Program-made: the position numbers and the translations under genes | Shown: one piece after another, positions 34,115-43,398 of the stretch | How the letters are laid out: every line of letters starts with the position of its first letter | How positions within the stretch are numbered: position 1 is the first letter of the stretch | Assembly (NCBI GenBank): GCA_964249915.1 | Contig: CAXUEL010000001.1 | Coordinates: forward strand, 1 to 64,000 | Origin: Lichenicola sp964249915 | GTDB lineage: Bacteria; Pseudomonadota; Alphaproteobacteria; Acetobacterales; Acetobacteraceae | DNA length: 64,000 nt | Reading direction: 5' to 3' | The notes under the pieces: model-generated | Database searches by the model: none | Told to the model about the DNA's origin: nothing | The model's input: only the letters and a program-made list of their open reading frames with translations

Positions 34115-35065
34115 TTAGCTTTCGACGAGGCTTTCGACGCGTGCGGTCACAGGACCCTGGCCACCGGTCATCGGGAAGAAGTCGGCAGGGGCCGCGACAT
34201 CGACGAAGAAGCCCCAACTTGCGGAAGTCGGCAGGTAGCCCCACTGGTTGTAGTTCGCATAAGCCAGAGGAACGAAGTCCACGCCGTTGCGGCTGAACGA
34301 GAAGGTCGCGCCAACACCGGACCTATCCACGAGCCGAAGCCAGATGCGGGCGCTGCCGTTCAGGGACACGATTGCGATCGGGTTTCTGTAGCCGCTGGGG
34401 TTTGCGCCACCCGAGAAATTGTTCACGACCTGACTGAGAGCACCAGAGGGCCGGAAGGCGCTTGGCGTGGCGTTCCCGATGCCGCTGGTGTCGCTGCCCA
34501 CGGCGGCCACGTAGAGGTTCCCGTTGACGGGGTCATGCAGGCCGATGCCGACTTTGAGTCCAGGTGCGTCGGGCAAATCATGCTCGATGAGCGCCGTCAG
34601 TGTCCTTACGCCGGAGCTGCCGTACGCCGGTACCGGCTTGCCCTGATATGCGATGGCGGGCGTGGACGAGGAGTTCACGGTCTGGCCGCTGCACACGAAC
34701 GCCGTGCCATCGTCAGTCCAAGTCGGCGATCCACCGAAACCGATGACATCGGTGAACAGCGAGAACGCGGGCCTTGTCAGCGTCGGCGAGCTGCTGGTCG
34801 CCACGGTCACGTTGCCGCTGCTGTCCGGCAGGACGCCGTTCACTGACTTGACGGTTCCCCCGCCCGCAGCGGTAGCCGCCGCCAGGGCAGCCGCTGCCTC
34901 GGTTTCCGCGGCCGTCGCCGCCGTCTCTGCGGTCCCGGCCTCGGTCGCGGCGGCGGCCGCGGAGGTCCCGGCGGCCAGGGCGTCGTTGTCAACATCCTGG
35001 AGGGCGGCATTCAGAGATGCCGCCGGGAGGACGGTGTGCGCCTGAAAAGCGGGGAAGCCGGTCAT
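34115..35065 (-). CDS. tail fibre/receptor-binding protein
   Basis: Protein of 316 residues. Residues 1-30 (MTGFPAFQAHTVLPAASLNA) are followed by an Ala/Thr/Glu-rich helical region (35-75). A beta-rich domain follows from about 90, with VKSVNGVLPDSSGNVTV, a motif common in phage fibres. It overlaps the gpI-like gene start region by four bases. Likely part of the adhesion apparatus. Confidence 0.7.
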   Translation of the reverse strand: MTGFPAFQAHTVLPAASLNAALQDVDNDALAAGTSAAAAATEAGTAETAATAAETEAAAALAAATAAGGGTVKSVNGVLPDSSGNVTVATSSSPTLTRPAFSLFTDVIGFGGSPTWTDDGTAFVCSGQTVNSSSTPAIAYQGKPVPAYGSSGVRTLTALIEHDLPDAPGLKVGIGLHDPVNGNLYVAAVGSDTSGIGNATPSAFRPSGALSQVVNNFSGGANPSGYRNPIAIVSLNGSARIWLRLVDRSGVGATFSFSRNGVDFVPLAYANYNQWGYLPTSASWGFFVDVAAPADFFPMTGGQGPVTARVESLVES

Positions 35066-35790
35066 GTCATCTCGCTTTCGTCCAAGATGAAGCTGTCATC
35101 GAGGTCCTGATTTCCGAACGGCGGAACGTTGGTCAGGCTGACCCAGCAGACCGTCGCGGCCGGACGGGTCGCTTCGATGACGTCGTAGATGTCGTCGTCA
35201 GAAACACCGGACACCTGGTCCGGACTCACATACTCGATGGCGCCGACATCCCAGCCGCCAATCGAGCCGTCGAAGCCATCGACATTCGGAATGCCGCCCA
35301 CATGGGGACGGTAAGCGGTGATGAATGTCTGGAACGCCAGCGATGGGTCACCCCAGGCACCGCCCGCGTCGTAGCCGCAGCCGCCCAGGTCGTAGCCGCC
35401 GCAATCGCTGCTGTTGCCTGGCTCGACAATCAGAGGCATCTGACCGGTGAGGTCGACCAGCGCCGCGACCATCGCCTGGCGGGTCGCACGGGACCGGAGG
35501 ATTTCGCGCTTGATTCGGACACGGAAGGCGGCGTCGGTTTCGCCGTCCAGGCGGTAGACGCGTGTGCCTAGGAAGTCGGCGCAGAGGCCGTCGAGGAAGT
35601 CGTCGGTCGCGGTGGCGAGCCGGATTTGCAGGCGTGAGAACTGGATCCAGGAGGAGAGCTGCGCGTGCGCGTAGCCGAGGCCCGCGAGGATTCCGTCGAG
35701 GATGGGCGTGCTGCCGGGCTCGCCCCACCAGCCGCGAGGGAGAACGCGTCGGATGCGTGCGGACCAGGAGGCGGCGTCGAACCCGAGCAT
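35062..35790 (-). CDS. baseplate/tail protein gpI-like (Mu gp48/YmfQ type)
   Basis: Protein of 242 residues with LPRGWWGEPGSTPILDGILAG at the start and DGLCADFLGTRVYRLDGETDAAFRVRIK, fitting the DUF2313/gpI group that links baseplate wedge to fibres. Position between gpJ-like and fibre genes agrees. It is separated from gpJ by 253 bases that contain a hairpin element. Confidence 0.7.
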   Translation of the reverse strand: MLGFDAASWSARIRRVLPRGWWGEPGSTPILDGILAGLGYAHAQLSSWIQFSRLQIRLATATDDFLDGLCADFLGTRVYRLDGETDAAFRVRIKREILRSRATRQAMVAALVDLTGQMPLIVEPGNSSDCGGYDLGGCGYDAGGAWGDPSLAFQTFITAYRPHVGGIPNVDGFDGSIGGWDVGAIEYVSPDQVSGVSDDDIYDVIEATRPAATVCWVSLTNVPPFGNQDLDDSFILDESEMT

Positions 35791-35806
35791 GTTCGACCTC
35801 CGCAGT

Positions 35807-35929
35807 CAGTGGCTCAAGTGGGTTAAGTGGGTTACTTCGGCACTGCTTCGTAAAAGATGCAGGGCTTCTGTCTCTGACACTTTTCACACGGAGTAAGAAA
35901 CAAACCCACTTAACCCACTTGAGCCACTT
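35807..35929. repeat. hairpin element, copy 1 (9-bp tandem-repeat arms)
   Basis: A 26-bp perfect inverted repeat (35808-35833 and 35903-35928) encloses a 69-base core. Each arm consists of about three 9-base units of the form AAGTGGnTy. The core contains GATGCA and CTGACACTTTTC, both also found in a second copy at 63140-63260. It lies in the gap between gpI-like and gpJ-like genes. Nature unknown: mobile palindromic unit, iteron-like site or regulatory RNA. Confidence 0.8.
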
Positions 35930-36043
35930 GGAGAGGCCGATATGGCGCCGGACCACATCTCCAGTTAAGAATGAGACTCAACTGGCCGAAGTCGTGTCCG
36001 CATACCAGGGTATGTGTAGTGTTGTGTGGGTGTGGTCAGACGC

Positions 36044-37177
36044 TCAGCTCACCGACACCGACCGCGCTTTGACGACCACGCCTGCCCCGGCCTGCACGTC
36101 GGCAGCGCGGCCGTTCAGGGTCACCCCGGTCACGTTCGAAATCGTCGCCGAGGCCGCATAAGCGAGCGCAGACACCCTTGTCAGCGACAGGGTTCCACCC
36201 ACGGACAGCGTGTCGACATAGGCCGCGATGGCGGCTTCGATTGGTGCCACCAACCCGGCCTTCGTCCCGCTGGAGATGACCAGGGTGAGAGCAACGTCGA
36301 CGTATAGGATGCTAGGCGACTGAACCGAGAACGTCGAACACAGCGGCCTGACGGCATCGACAGCCGCATACACGGACGCCTTCAGAGCAGCGGATGGCGC
36401 TCCGGAGCCGTCGTCCACCACGACCACAAAGTGGCCCGGCCTGCTGGTGCCGTCCTCCGCCACGTTCTCCTCAATCTGCCAGGTCAACCCCGCCTGCACA
36501 CCCGCGACAGCAGCGGCAATGGCGAGGCCGGTGGCCTTGTCCAGCGAACCGATATACTCGACGAACCGGACCTTGACGGCGGCATCCGTCTCGCCCGGCT
36601 CGCCACCCTCGGTGGGGGCTCCGTTCGAGACGACATCGATGCCAGCGACGGCGGTTCCGAAAAGCGAAATGGCGCCTTCAACGACGTTGCCGCCTGCCCC
36701 CGCGACGGTCGCGGTAATTGGCACTGTCACCGATGCCACGCCCGATTGCAGCACGTAGCCGCCTGCGGTCCCAAGGGTCGCCGAGTAGGCGGCGTTCGTC
36801 GCGTCGGCGCCGATGGCGTACGTCTCGGAAGCGTCCGCTGTCCGCACGGTGGTGCCGACCAGGACCGTCGCAGAGCCGAGCGCGACATATCGGCTCAAGG
36901 TCACGGCGCCGGTGGCGTAGGTAGCTGGCAGTCGGGGCGGGCAGCCATAGTCGGCGATGAAGCTGTCAACATCGCTACCGGTGCTCGTGCTCAGGCGGCT
37001 GGCACTGAGGACGCGGTAGACGTTGGACTGCTGGACGCTCCACTGAGCTGCGGATGCCTGGAGCAACGCGCGGCCTGGCGAACCCACGGTGAGGTCGAGA
37101 AGCACGGTGGCCGCCGACTGTGCCGCCGCGATCATGCCGCCCAGAATCCCCTGCAGCGTCGGCAACGAGAGCTGCAT
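36044..37177 (-). CDS. baseplate wedge protein gpJ-like (Mu gp47)
   Basis: Protein of 377 residues opening MQLSLPTLQGILGGMIAAAQ, with GGEPGETDAAVKVRFVEYIG, a conserved stretch of the baseplate J/gp47 family, then beta-rich repeats. It follows the gp25-like gene by 12 bases. It would form baseplate wedges of a contractile tail. Confidence 0.82.
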   Translation of the reverse strand: MQLSLPTLQGILGGMIAAAQSAATVLLDLTVGSPGRALLQASAAQWSVQQSNVYRVLSASRLSTSTGSDVDSFIADYGCPPRLPATYATGAVTLSRYVALGSATVLVGTTVRTADASETYAIGADATNAAYSATLGTAGGYVLQSGVASVTVPITATVAGAGGNVVEGAISLFGTAVAGIDVVSNGAPTEGGEPGETDAAVKVRFVEYIGSLDKATGLAIAAAVAGVQAGLTWQIEENVAEDGTSRPGHFVVVVDDGSGAPSAALKASVYAAVDAVRPLCSTFSVQSPSILYVDVALTLVISSGTKAGLVAPIEAAIAAYVDTLSVGGTLSLTRVSALAYAASATISNVTGVTLNGRAADVQAGAGVVVKARSVSVS

Positions 37178-37189
37178 GGGGATGCATCC

Positions 37190-37543
37190 TTATGTGCTGA
37201 CGAGGACCTTCTGGCTCGCGCCCGTTTGGTCGACGTAAACGATTGTCGCGGACACCGTGCCCAGGCCGTCCTGCGCGACGGTTACCGACGTGACGGAGGC
37301 GATCGTGGATTCGAGGAGCGCCTGCTCGCTGATGAGCGCCGAGAGGGCGGCCGTGTTGACTGGTGAACCGACAAATCGGCCGAGGCCCGCCCCGTATCCG
37401 GGGTTCCAGGGGTCGTCGCCGGGGTTCGTAAGCAACCGTCGGATAAGCCGCTGTTCAGTGAGGGCCGCACCGCTGACGAGCGCCAGCCCGGCAGTGCTCG
37501 ACAGCGCCAGGTCACCGCCCCAGGGGAGCGAAAAGTCGGCCAT
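37190..37543 (-). CDS. GpW/gp25-like baseplate protein
   Basis: Protein of 117 residues; LTEQRLIRRLLTNPGDDPWN then PGYGAGLGRFVG is the hallmark of the GPW/gp25 family, the sheath-nucleating wedge protein with partial lysozyme-like fold. It lies between gpV and gpJ as in P2 and Mu. Confidence 0.85.
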   Translation of the reverse strand: MADFSLPWGGDLALSSTAGLALVSGAALTEQRLIRRLLTNPGDDPWNPGYGAGLGRFVGSPVNTAALSALISEQALLESTIASVTSVTVAQDGLGTVSATIVYVDQTGASQKVLVST

Positions 37544-37557
37544 TGGTGGGCCTCCGG

Positions 37558-38112
37558 CTATTCGGCGTCCGGCTTCGTGGTCGGCCCGACGCTCTGCTGG
37601 TGGTCGTGGCTGTTGTAGTTCCCGCGCAGGCGGTCCAGCGACCCGTGCTGGTCCGAGACATCCATCGTAGATGTGATGTTGCCGTCAACGAGAAGGTCGC
37701 CTTTGATATGCCAGGCGCCTCCGACACCATGGAGGAAAGCTCCTCCAGGCAGGAACACGCCGAACTCGCCAGGCTGCACCGCTTTGCCGGTCACCGCGCT
37801 AGTGGGAGGCACGTCCACCGAGCTGAAAACGCGACCGACAACCACCGGATGGTCCGCGTCCCCGTGCGCGTGAACCACCAGCACCTGGTCGCCGACGGAT
37901 GGCGGCGACACGATGCCGAAGCCACCGCCCGCGGACACCGCCGACGCATCGGGGATCCATCCGGACAGGACGCCCTCGGGCTGGATGGTCACCCGGATTG
38001 AGTGGGCGGCCGGGTCTACGCTGGCGACCGTGGCGTAGCGCGGCTGAGCGATGCTCGCGACGACGGCCTCGGTGTCGCGCCGCAGCGCGTTTCGGAGATG
38101 TTCGAACGACAT
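37558..38112 (-). CDS. baseplate spike protein gpV-like
   Basis: Protein of 184 residues with an OB-fold part (GVLSGWIPDASAVSAGGGFG, SPPSVGDQVLVVHAHGD), a beta-helical end (GDLLVDGNITSTMDVSD) and the C-terminal NYNSHDHQQS. The HxH near the tip matches iron-binding spikes of P2 gpV and Mu gp45. It forms the membrane-piercing tip. Confidence 0.88.
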   Translation of the reverse strand: MSFEHLRNALRRDTEAVVASIAQPRYATVASVDPAAHSIRVTIQPEGVLSGWIPDASAVSAGGGFGIVSPPSVGDQVLVVHAHGDADHPVVVGRVFSSVDVPPTSAVTGKAVQPGEFGVFLPGGAFLHGVGGAWHIKGDLLVDGNITSTMDVSDQHGSLDRLRGNYNSHDHQQSVGPTTKPDAE

Positions 38113-38171
38113 TTCGGAGGATACCCAAATCTAGCAGCAAGCGATCCAGATCGGAAGCAAGCCGTGACGCG

Positions 38172-39290
38172 TCAGCCGACCTCGGCGTCGCTTTCCGTGC
38201 GATGGTTCTTGAGCTTAAGCGTCTGCCGGAAGCCCGCGTCCATCGACCATTCGCGGTCAATCTCGTCCACATAATAAGGAAGGTCGAACGACGTCCCCGT
38301 GCCTGACAAGGCAACCACGGTGCGTGCGTCCATAGTCATCTCGCCAGGCATCGTCACCGTGCAGAGCCGCTCGTGCTTCACGAGGTCCGCATACTGCGCC
38401 TGCACGTAGGCCAGCGCGGCCGCCGGGCTCATGCCAGGTCGCGGCGGCAAGACGTATTCCTGCGCGTCGGCAGCCTTCGTCGTCGGGTAGGCGATTTCCT
38501 GCGCGGTCTTCCCCTTGCTGCTCCAAATCCGCATCACGACGCGGATGTCTTTGGCGAGCGTCAAGTTGCGCTCGAGCTGGATGTCGAGGACCGGGCTGCT
38601 CGGATACGCGACGCCGCTGGTAGCGGGCGTCCACGCCAGCGGAACCGGCGTGGCGGTGGCTGCGTCGACGGCGATCTTGAAATGAAGGGTCTGTCCGGAC
38701 AAGTAGCAGTCGGCGCCGACATGGCGGGCTAGATATACCAGGAGGTCCCATTCCGTCGTCGTCTTGCTGAAGCTGTCGGCAGTGAGTTTGTCGTGCTCCA
38801 ACTGGTAGAAGGCGCCTGCCAGGGTTCCGAAGTCGTCCACATCGACGGTCAGGCTGCGTCGGGCGGCGAGCGTCTGGACGATTTCGCTCACCGTCTGGTT
38901 GGCGAACGTTTCCTTCGTTTTCGCATCAATCAGGCGGCTGCTGAGGTCCCTGCCCTCGACCTCGACGGTGCCGCCCACGAGGTCGATGTGGACCTTGTCG
39001 ACCTGGCCGACGAAGGCGGACTGCCAGGACGCACTGCTCTCTGCGGCGCCGTCGGCGAGCAGGGCAGCCTGGATTTCGAGGAGCACCGGGGGGTCGGCGT
39101 CTGCCCATGTCGAGAGCACGCTGGGGTCGGCGGACGACGAGAAGCGGGCGTAGACGGTGTTTGCGCGGTAGCTGTTCGTCTCGTGGACGTCGACGCTCTC
39201 GCATCCGGTCAAAGGGGTGCCGTTGAGGAGGGCGCGCCAGCGGGGGTGCCGTACGATGCCGGGGGTGACGGGCCAAGAGGAGGCGTCCAT
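38172..39290 (-). CDS. baseplate hub protein gpD-like (late control D)
   Basis: Protein of 372 residues of the phage late control D family: WRALLNGTPLTGCESVDVHE, VEGRDLSSRLIDAKTKETFA (hub signature), TEWDLLVYLARHVGADCYL and FDLPYYVDEIDREWS. It caps the tube and joins the spike. Normal length for P2 gpD or Mu gp44. Confidence 0.85.
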   Translation of the reverse strand: MDASSWPVTPGIVRHPRWRALLNGTPLTGCESVDVHETNSYRANTVYARFSSSADPSVLSTWADADPPVLLEIQAALLADGAAESSASWQSAFVGQVDKVHIDLVGGTVEVEGRDLSSRLIDAKTKETFANQTVSEIVQTLAARRSLTVDVDDFGTLAGAFYQLEHDKLTADSFSKTTTEWDLLVYLARHVGADCYLSGQTLHFKIAVDAATATPVPLAWTPATSGVAYPSSPVLDIQLERNLTLAKDIRVVMRIWSSKGKTAQEIAYPTTKAADAQEYVLPPRPGMSPAAALAYVQAQYADLVKHERLCTVTMPGEMTMDARTVVALSGTGTSFDLPYYVDEIDREWSMDAGFRQTLKLKNHRTESDAEVG

Positions 39291-39319
39291 GATGCACTCC
39301 TTTCTGGTAGGAAGTGAGA

Positions 39320-39610
39320 ATGTCCGACCATGACAATTGGGGTGTTATTGGTATCTCGGCGCATGTGCGGCTTCCGCCAGGCGTTTCGCAGGTGGAAGCA
39401 TGCCCTGCCATCAACGAGGTTCTAGAAGGCTTAGGCATTAGCGGCGAAGCAGGGCCATTGAGAAGCACAGAAGACATCGTAGTTGTTGGGATGCCCGCCC
39501 CTGTTGGGGTTTCGGCCCATGAAGAAGCACGCCGCATTCTGAAGCTACCCGAGGTTTTTCCAGCCATAACGAAGCGCCTACGGGAGCTTCAGAATGCGGT
39601 TCAGCCCTAA
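39320..39610 (+). CDS. plus-strand hypothetical gene (moron-like)
   Basis: Protein of 96 residues opening MSDHDNWGVIGISAHVRLPP and ending RRILKLPEVFPAITKRLREL. No family is recognised. It lies antiparallel to the tail genes between gpD and gpX and overlaps the gpX stop by four bases. Lower GC and different codon use mark it as an inserted cargo gene. Confidence 0.6.
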   Translation: MSDHDNWGVIGISAHVRLPPGVSQVEACPAINEVLEGLGISGEAGPLRSTEDIVVVGMPAPVGVSAHEEARRILKLPEVFPAITKRLRELQNAVQP

Positions 39611-39804
39611 CCCGGCACCCCGCCGCTAAAGCTTGCCTCGAAATCCGGCACCGTCAGCGTGGTCAACCCCGCCGGTAAGTCTGCCGTCAACAGCCCGTTC
39701 GCCTGCGCGATCGCCAGCCAGGCGGTGGCGTCCCCGTACTGCACGCTCGCGATCCAGAACAGGTCGCCATCCGCACTCGAAACGGTAACCGTCGAAGGCA
39801 TCAC
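39607..39804 (-). CDS. tail protein X-like (LysM)
   Basis: Protein of 65 residues; DGDLFWIASVQYGDATAWLAI then ANGLLTADLPAGLTTLTVPD has the LysM layout of P2 gpX, a small baseplate-hub protein. Position before gpD is conserved. Confidence 0.75.
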   Translation of the reverse strand: MMPSTVTVSSADGDLFWIASVQYGDATAWLAIAQANGLLTADLPAGLTTLTVPDFEASFSGGVPG

Positions 39805-39892
39805 TGACTCCTGTCAAAAATCGGACCGCCGCAAACGCCCCGCAGAGCCCCGAAAACGTTGTTGGCCTACCTAAATCCTGCCGGACCGCTTC

Positions 39893-39908
39893 CGCCCGCC
39901 ACGGAGCC
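39893..39908. repeat. 16-bp sequence repeated at 57588
   Basis: CGCCCGCCACGGAGCC sits in the 133-base gap between the gpX-like and circularisation-like genes. The identical 16-mer recurs at 57588-57603 in another gap, and the match extends to 21 bases with one mismatch. Possible duplicated intergenic or gene-remnant sequence. Confidence 0.5.
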
Positions 39909-39937
39909 CCACAGACGTTTTCGGCCGCCAAACTCGG

Positions 39938-40732
39938 TCAGGCCGCCATATTCTTGACGGCCCGCCCTAGATACGTGGAAGCCTGCGACGCGGCCGCCTG
40001 AGCATCAGCAGCGGCCGACGCCAGCGACAGGTTGCCCAGACCGCCGAAGGTCGTCCCGGCGCTCGCCCCCGCAGCAGCGACCGACGCGAGCTGCGCGTCC
40101 GCTGCGGTGGAGGCGGCCGATGCGGCGGAGGATGCCGTCGACACAGCGGACGACAGCGACAGGAAAGCAGGCGACCCACCGGTCAGGGCGGCCCCGACCG
40201 GTAGAGCGGCCTGAGCGACGGTGGCGGCTGATGCGACGGCCGGGGCGAGCGAGGACAGGCCCAGGGCGCTGCTGATGTCCGAGGCTACCGACGACAGCAG
40301 GGTCGGCTGGCTGGTGCTGGGGCCGACCGTGACCACGACGCAGACGACGCGGTAAGGCAGTAGCGACCCGGCCGACCCGTACTCGCAGTCAAAGGTCTTG
40401 AGGACCACGTTCCGGCGGAAGGCCCCCCACGTCAGGGTGACCTGCTGTCCGGCAATCCGGATCGCGTCGAGCTGCATCGCTCGCGAGACAGCGGTGCCGC
40501 CGGTGAAGTAGCCGCTCCACTCGATATCCCGGTCATCCCTGCCCAGGGCATCCACGACCCGACCACCGCCCGGAAGCTTGTGGACTACAAGCTTCTGGTC
40601 ACCGCCGAACGGCATGCGCGCCGGGACTTCGAGGCCGCTCAGACCGATGCCGCCGAGGGTGACGGCGGGCCCGTTGAGGAGGCTCTCGACGGTGGATAGA
40701 AGACCGAGGCCGGTGGCGATTATGCCGGACAT
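39938..40732 (-). CDS. DNA circularisation-like tail/baseplate protein (Mu gp43-like)
   Basis: Protein of 264 residues. The N-terminal half (FGGDQKLVVHKLPGGGRVVD, DRDIEWSGYFTGGTAVSRAM) resembles the DNA circularisation protein N-terminal family, found after the tape measure in Mu-like tails. The C-terminal 110 residues are Ala/Ser-rich. ATGA overlap with the tape measure gene. Confidence 0.7.
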   Translation of the reverse strand: MSGIIATGLGLLSTVESLLNGPAVTLGGIGLSGLEVPARMPFGGDQKLVVHKLPGGGRVVDALGRDDRDIEWSGYFTGGTAVSRAMQLDAIRIAGQQVTLTWGAFRRNVVLKTFDCEYGSAGSLLPYRVVCVVVTVGPSTSQPTLLSSVASDISSALGLSSLAPAVASAATVAQAALPVGAALTGGSPAFLSLSSAVSTASSAASAASTAADAQLASVAAAGASAGTTFGGLGNLSLASAAADAQAAASQASTYLGRAVKNMAA

Positions 40733-42699
40733 CAGTTGAGTCCTCCTGCGCCTGGCTGTAGCGGCGAGGTGCGGCTGTCGAAGCCGGTGGCGCCCGTGCT
40801 GGGCCCGGACGCCTGCCTTGCGTTCACCGTGTTGACGGTGCGCGCCAGGACGCGGCCGTCCACCTGAAGCGTGCTGTTGACCTGAATGGGCTGCGAACTG
40901 CCCGGCTGGACGGTGCTGTAAGGCACGCCGCCTTCGCGTTTGATGCCAAGCGCGTCGAACAACCCGTCCAGAACGCCCGCTTCCTGCTTGGGCGCCACCC
41001 AGTGGCTGGGGTCGGTGGCCGCACGCTGCTGTGCCGGGGTCATCGACCGGTGCGCCGCAATAACGTCGCTCTCGCCCTTGTTGAGCGGTGTCGACCGCAT
41101 CACTGCGGCCACAGCGCCCAGAGGACCTGCGACCCTCAGGATCATCGCGAACAGGCCGCCCAAGGCACCGGTCACGGAGGCAATCTGCGCCACCGGCACG
41201 CCGATGACCTTGGACAGCAGGAATCCAAGGGCGCTGCCGAGCCCTCGCATCGCCGCCGAGGCCGCGCCGCAGCCGCCTAGGACGAACAGGAGCCCTCGGA
41301 ACACCGTCAGGAACGGCGACAGCGCCACGGTCGCTACCGCCATGGCGCCACCCAGGACCATCAGGCCACCGAGCGCGGCGGTGTACTCGAGCATCTGGCG
41401 GGCGGCTTCCGGGTGAGCAATCACCGTCTGCGTCATCCAGTGGATGCCGTCGGTCAGGGAGTGCAGCACACCGATGGCAGCGGGAACGCCCGCGTCGCCC
41501 AGGGCTTGCAGGAAGCCCTTCCAGGCTTCCTGCAGCTCTCGGACGTTGGTGTCCAGGTCCTTGTCGTGGAGCTGCTGCGAGGAGTCGTCTACACCTTCGG
41601 CGTGCTGGAAGAGGTCGGCGGTCCGGGCAAACTGGACCCTGTTCTGGAACGCTTCGCCAACCAGGCGCTGGGTGGTCTGGCGGCCGAGTAGCTCGGTTAG
41701 CTTCGTCAGGACGTCGTCCTTGGCGACACCGGCCTTCTCGAGCATCGGAATCAGCGTATCGTTGACCCAGGTGAACTCGTTCTTTTTCATGTCCGCGAGG
41801 TGCATACGCTCGCGACCGGCCTCCGTGTTGGTGACGTGGCCGCCTTTTTCGACGTTGAAGTCGCGCCCCTCTTTCATGATGCCGAGCTTCTCGAAAGCTC
41901 GCCACACGTGCAGCGGCGCGGTGCCGCCCTGGAACTGCTGGAAGAGCGACCCCATGGCCGTTCCGGCGCGCGACGCGCCCATCGCGACCATGGCTTCCGT
42001 GGCCCACCCGTAGAAGGCGGTCGGGTCCATGGCCTTGCCAGCTAGACCGGACTGCTTGGCGAAGGCCAGGTAATCCTGAGGCTTCAACATGCCGCCGGAC
42101 GCCTTAACGCCCCTGGCCATGGCGTCCATTTCGGCGATGAGCTTCTGCGGGTCTACCTCTTCCTCACCGGATGCCCCACGGCTGAAGATGTTGCCTCTGA
42201 GGTCGGCGACCTTTACGGCATCGCGGACGGCGCTCTCGCTGTCCGCGCCCGTGAACTCTTGCAAGTTCCACGCAAGCTTGGCCGCGAACGGAAGGACGGA
42301 GAAAGCCTTGTCGTGGCTGCCGAGCTGTCCCGCCAGCTCGCGCTCCATCTTCACGGCCATCGCCGGGTCCAGGGTGCGGACCTGCTCGGCAGCGGCGAAC
42401 GCCCGCGCCTTCACGACGGCGGGGTCAATCTTGAGCTTGCCGCCGAGCTGCGCGGTGCGGTCGAGCTCGCGGTTCAGCTCGCGGCTGGCCTCGATTGCAT
42501 GCGTGACGCCGTGGATCAGGCCCAAGCCAGCCATCGCGGAGACCACGCCACCGACGGCCAGGGCGACTTTGCCGAAGGACTTCTCAAGCTCCTTGGCGCC
42601 GGTGTTGAGATGAGCGAAATGCCGAGCGATTAAGCCGAGCATTTGCGGCGCGTTGCTGGTCAGCCCGAGGTGGACGCCGACCCTGAATACGTCAATCAC
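40732..42699 (-). CDS. tail tape measure protein
   Basis: Protein of 655 residues, largely helical, with hydrophobic stretches around 440-540 and Gly/Ala-rich helices (LGGLMVLGGAMAVATVAL). The first 130 residues contain coiled-coil segments. It sets tail length and follows the chaperone and completion genes as expected. The length suggests a tail of moderate size. Confidence 0.85.
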   Translation of the reverse strand: MIDVFRVGVHLGLTSNAPQMLGLIARHFAHLNTGAKELEKSFGKVALAVGGVVSAMAGLGLIHGVTHAIEASRELNRELDRTAQLGGKLKIDPAVVKARAFAAAEQVRTLDPAMAVKMERELAGQLGSHDKAFSVLPFAAKLAWNLQEFTGADSESAVRDAVKVADLRGNIFSRGASGEEEVDPQKLIAEMDAMARGVKASGGMLKPQDYLAFAKQSGLAGKAMDPTAFYGWATEAMVAMGASRAGTAMGSLFQQFQGGTAPLHVWRAFEKLGIMKEGRDFNVEKGGHVTNTEAGRERMHLADMKKNEFTWVNDTLIPMLEKAGVAKDDVLTKLTELLGRQTTQRLVGEAFQNRVQFARTADLFQHAEGVDDSSQQLHDKDLDTNVRELQEAWKGFLQALGDAGVPAAIGVLHSLTDGIHWMTQTVIAHPEAARQMLEYTAALGGLMVLGGAMAVATVALSPFLTVFRGLLFVLGGCGAASAAMRGLGSALGFLLSKVIGVPVAQIASVTGALGGLFAMILRVAGPLGAVAAVMRSTPLNKGESDVIAAHRSMTPAQQRAATDPSHWVAPKQEAGVLDGLFDALGIKREGGVPYSTVQPGSSQPIQVNSTLQVDGRVLARTVNTVNARQASGPSTGATGFDSRTSPLQPGAGGLN

Positions 42700-42713
42700 G
42701 GGTGGATCCTCCT

Positions 42714-43193
42714 CTACTCGATGGGGATGCGACCCTCGAAGACCTCAGCGCCGACCAGGGTTGTCACGACCCCCTGCTGGAGGATCCGCGCGACCTGCTC
42801 GCCCGTCTGGACGGCGGCACCGCCCAGGAACGACCTCGGCGGAATCTTGTCCGTCCCGAGTTCCTGATACTCGGCGATCTCCGAGTTTGACCCGATGGCG
42901 GCCTCGAAAGGAGCGACCACGTGCTCGATGCTGTCGCGCAGGCCACCGGTCCGGAGCAGCGGGTCGTCCTCGGGGAAGCCCTGGCGGACGCGGTCGTCGC
43001 GGGTGGCGTCGGCCAGGCTGGCCCAGTCGGCAAAGGGCGAGATGCCGGTCTGATAGTGGCCGATATTGGACTTTGCCTGGTTTTGGACGACGAGCGCCGC
43101 CTGCTCCATCGCCTCCTGGTCGCCGTGCTCCAGGCGTTCGTGGACCGCCGCGAGGTGGAGCACGAACTCGGCGATGCTGAACTCACGCACCAT
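42714..43193 (-). CDS. tail completion/gp10-like protein
   Basis: Protein of 159 residues opening MVREFSIAEFVLHLAAVHER, with VVQNQAKSNIGHYQ and ELGTDKIPPRSFLGGAAV, typical of phage virion-morphogenesis (HK97 gp10/gpG-like) proteins. Its start overlaps the end of the frameshifted chaperone by 11 bases. Unusually it lies after the chaperone rather than before the sheath. Confidence 0.7.
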   Translation of the reverse strand: MVREFSIAEFVLHLAAVHERLEHGDQEAMEQAALVVQNQAKSNIGHYQTGISPFADWASLADATRDDRVRQGFPEDDPLLRTGGLRDSIEHVVAPFEAAIGSNSEIAEYQELGTDKIPPRSFLGGAAVQTGEQVARILQQGVVTTLVGAEVFEGRIPIE

Positions 43194-43398
43194 CGCTCTC
43201 CTTGCTGCCCGGCTTCCGCCACTCGCCGGTCCGGTCATCCCAGGAAGAACCCTCGAACTCGGAGAACGTGATTGACCACGCGGCCCGCTCGTCGGCATCC
43301 ATCTCGTCGATTTCAGCCTGCGTCATGCCGTGCTTCCGCAGCCAGGCGATCTCCCGAAATACGGGATGCCGAACTAGGAGGCGGATGCGGCCAAAGGG
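43183..43398 (-). CDS. -1 frameshift extension of tail chaperone (T part)
   Basis: Open -1 frame that continues from the chaperone just before its stop. After the shift it reads LLVRHPVFREIAWLRKHGMT, then DEMDADERAAW and SSWDDRTGEWRKPG, with no start codon near its beginning. The heptamer C-CCT-TTG at 43398-43392 fits the X-XXY-YYZ slippery rule. The fusion of about 186 residues would correspond to the GT product needed to load tape measure. Confidence 0.7.
   Translation of the reverse strand, partial: PFGRIRLLVRHPVFREIAWLRKHGMTQAEIDEMDADERAAWSITFSEFEGSSWDDRTGEWRKPGSKESDGA

Noticed and set aside
35348..35956. Minus-strand protein containing KWLKWVKWV and NPLNPLEPL repeats
   Set aside because: The repeats are translations of the hairpin arms, and the rest is a shadow of the gpI-like gene.
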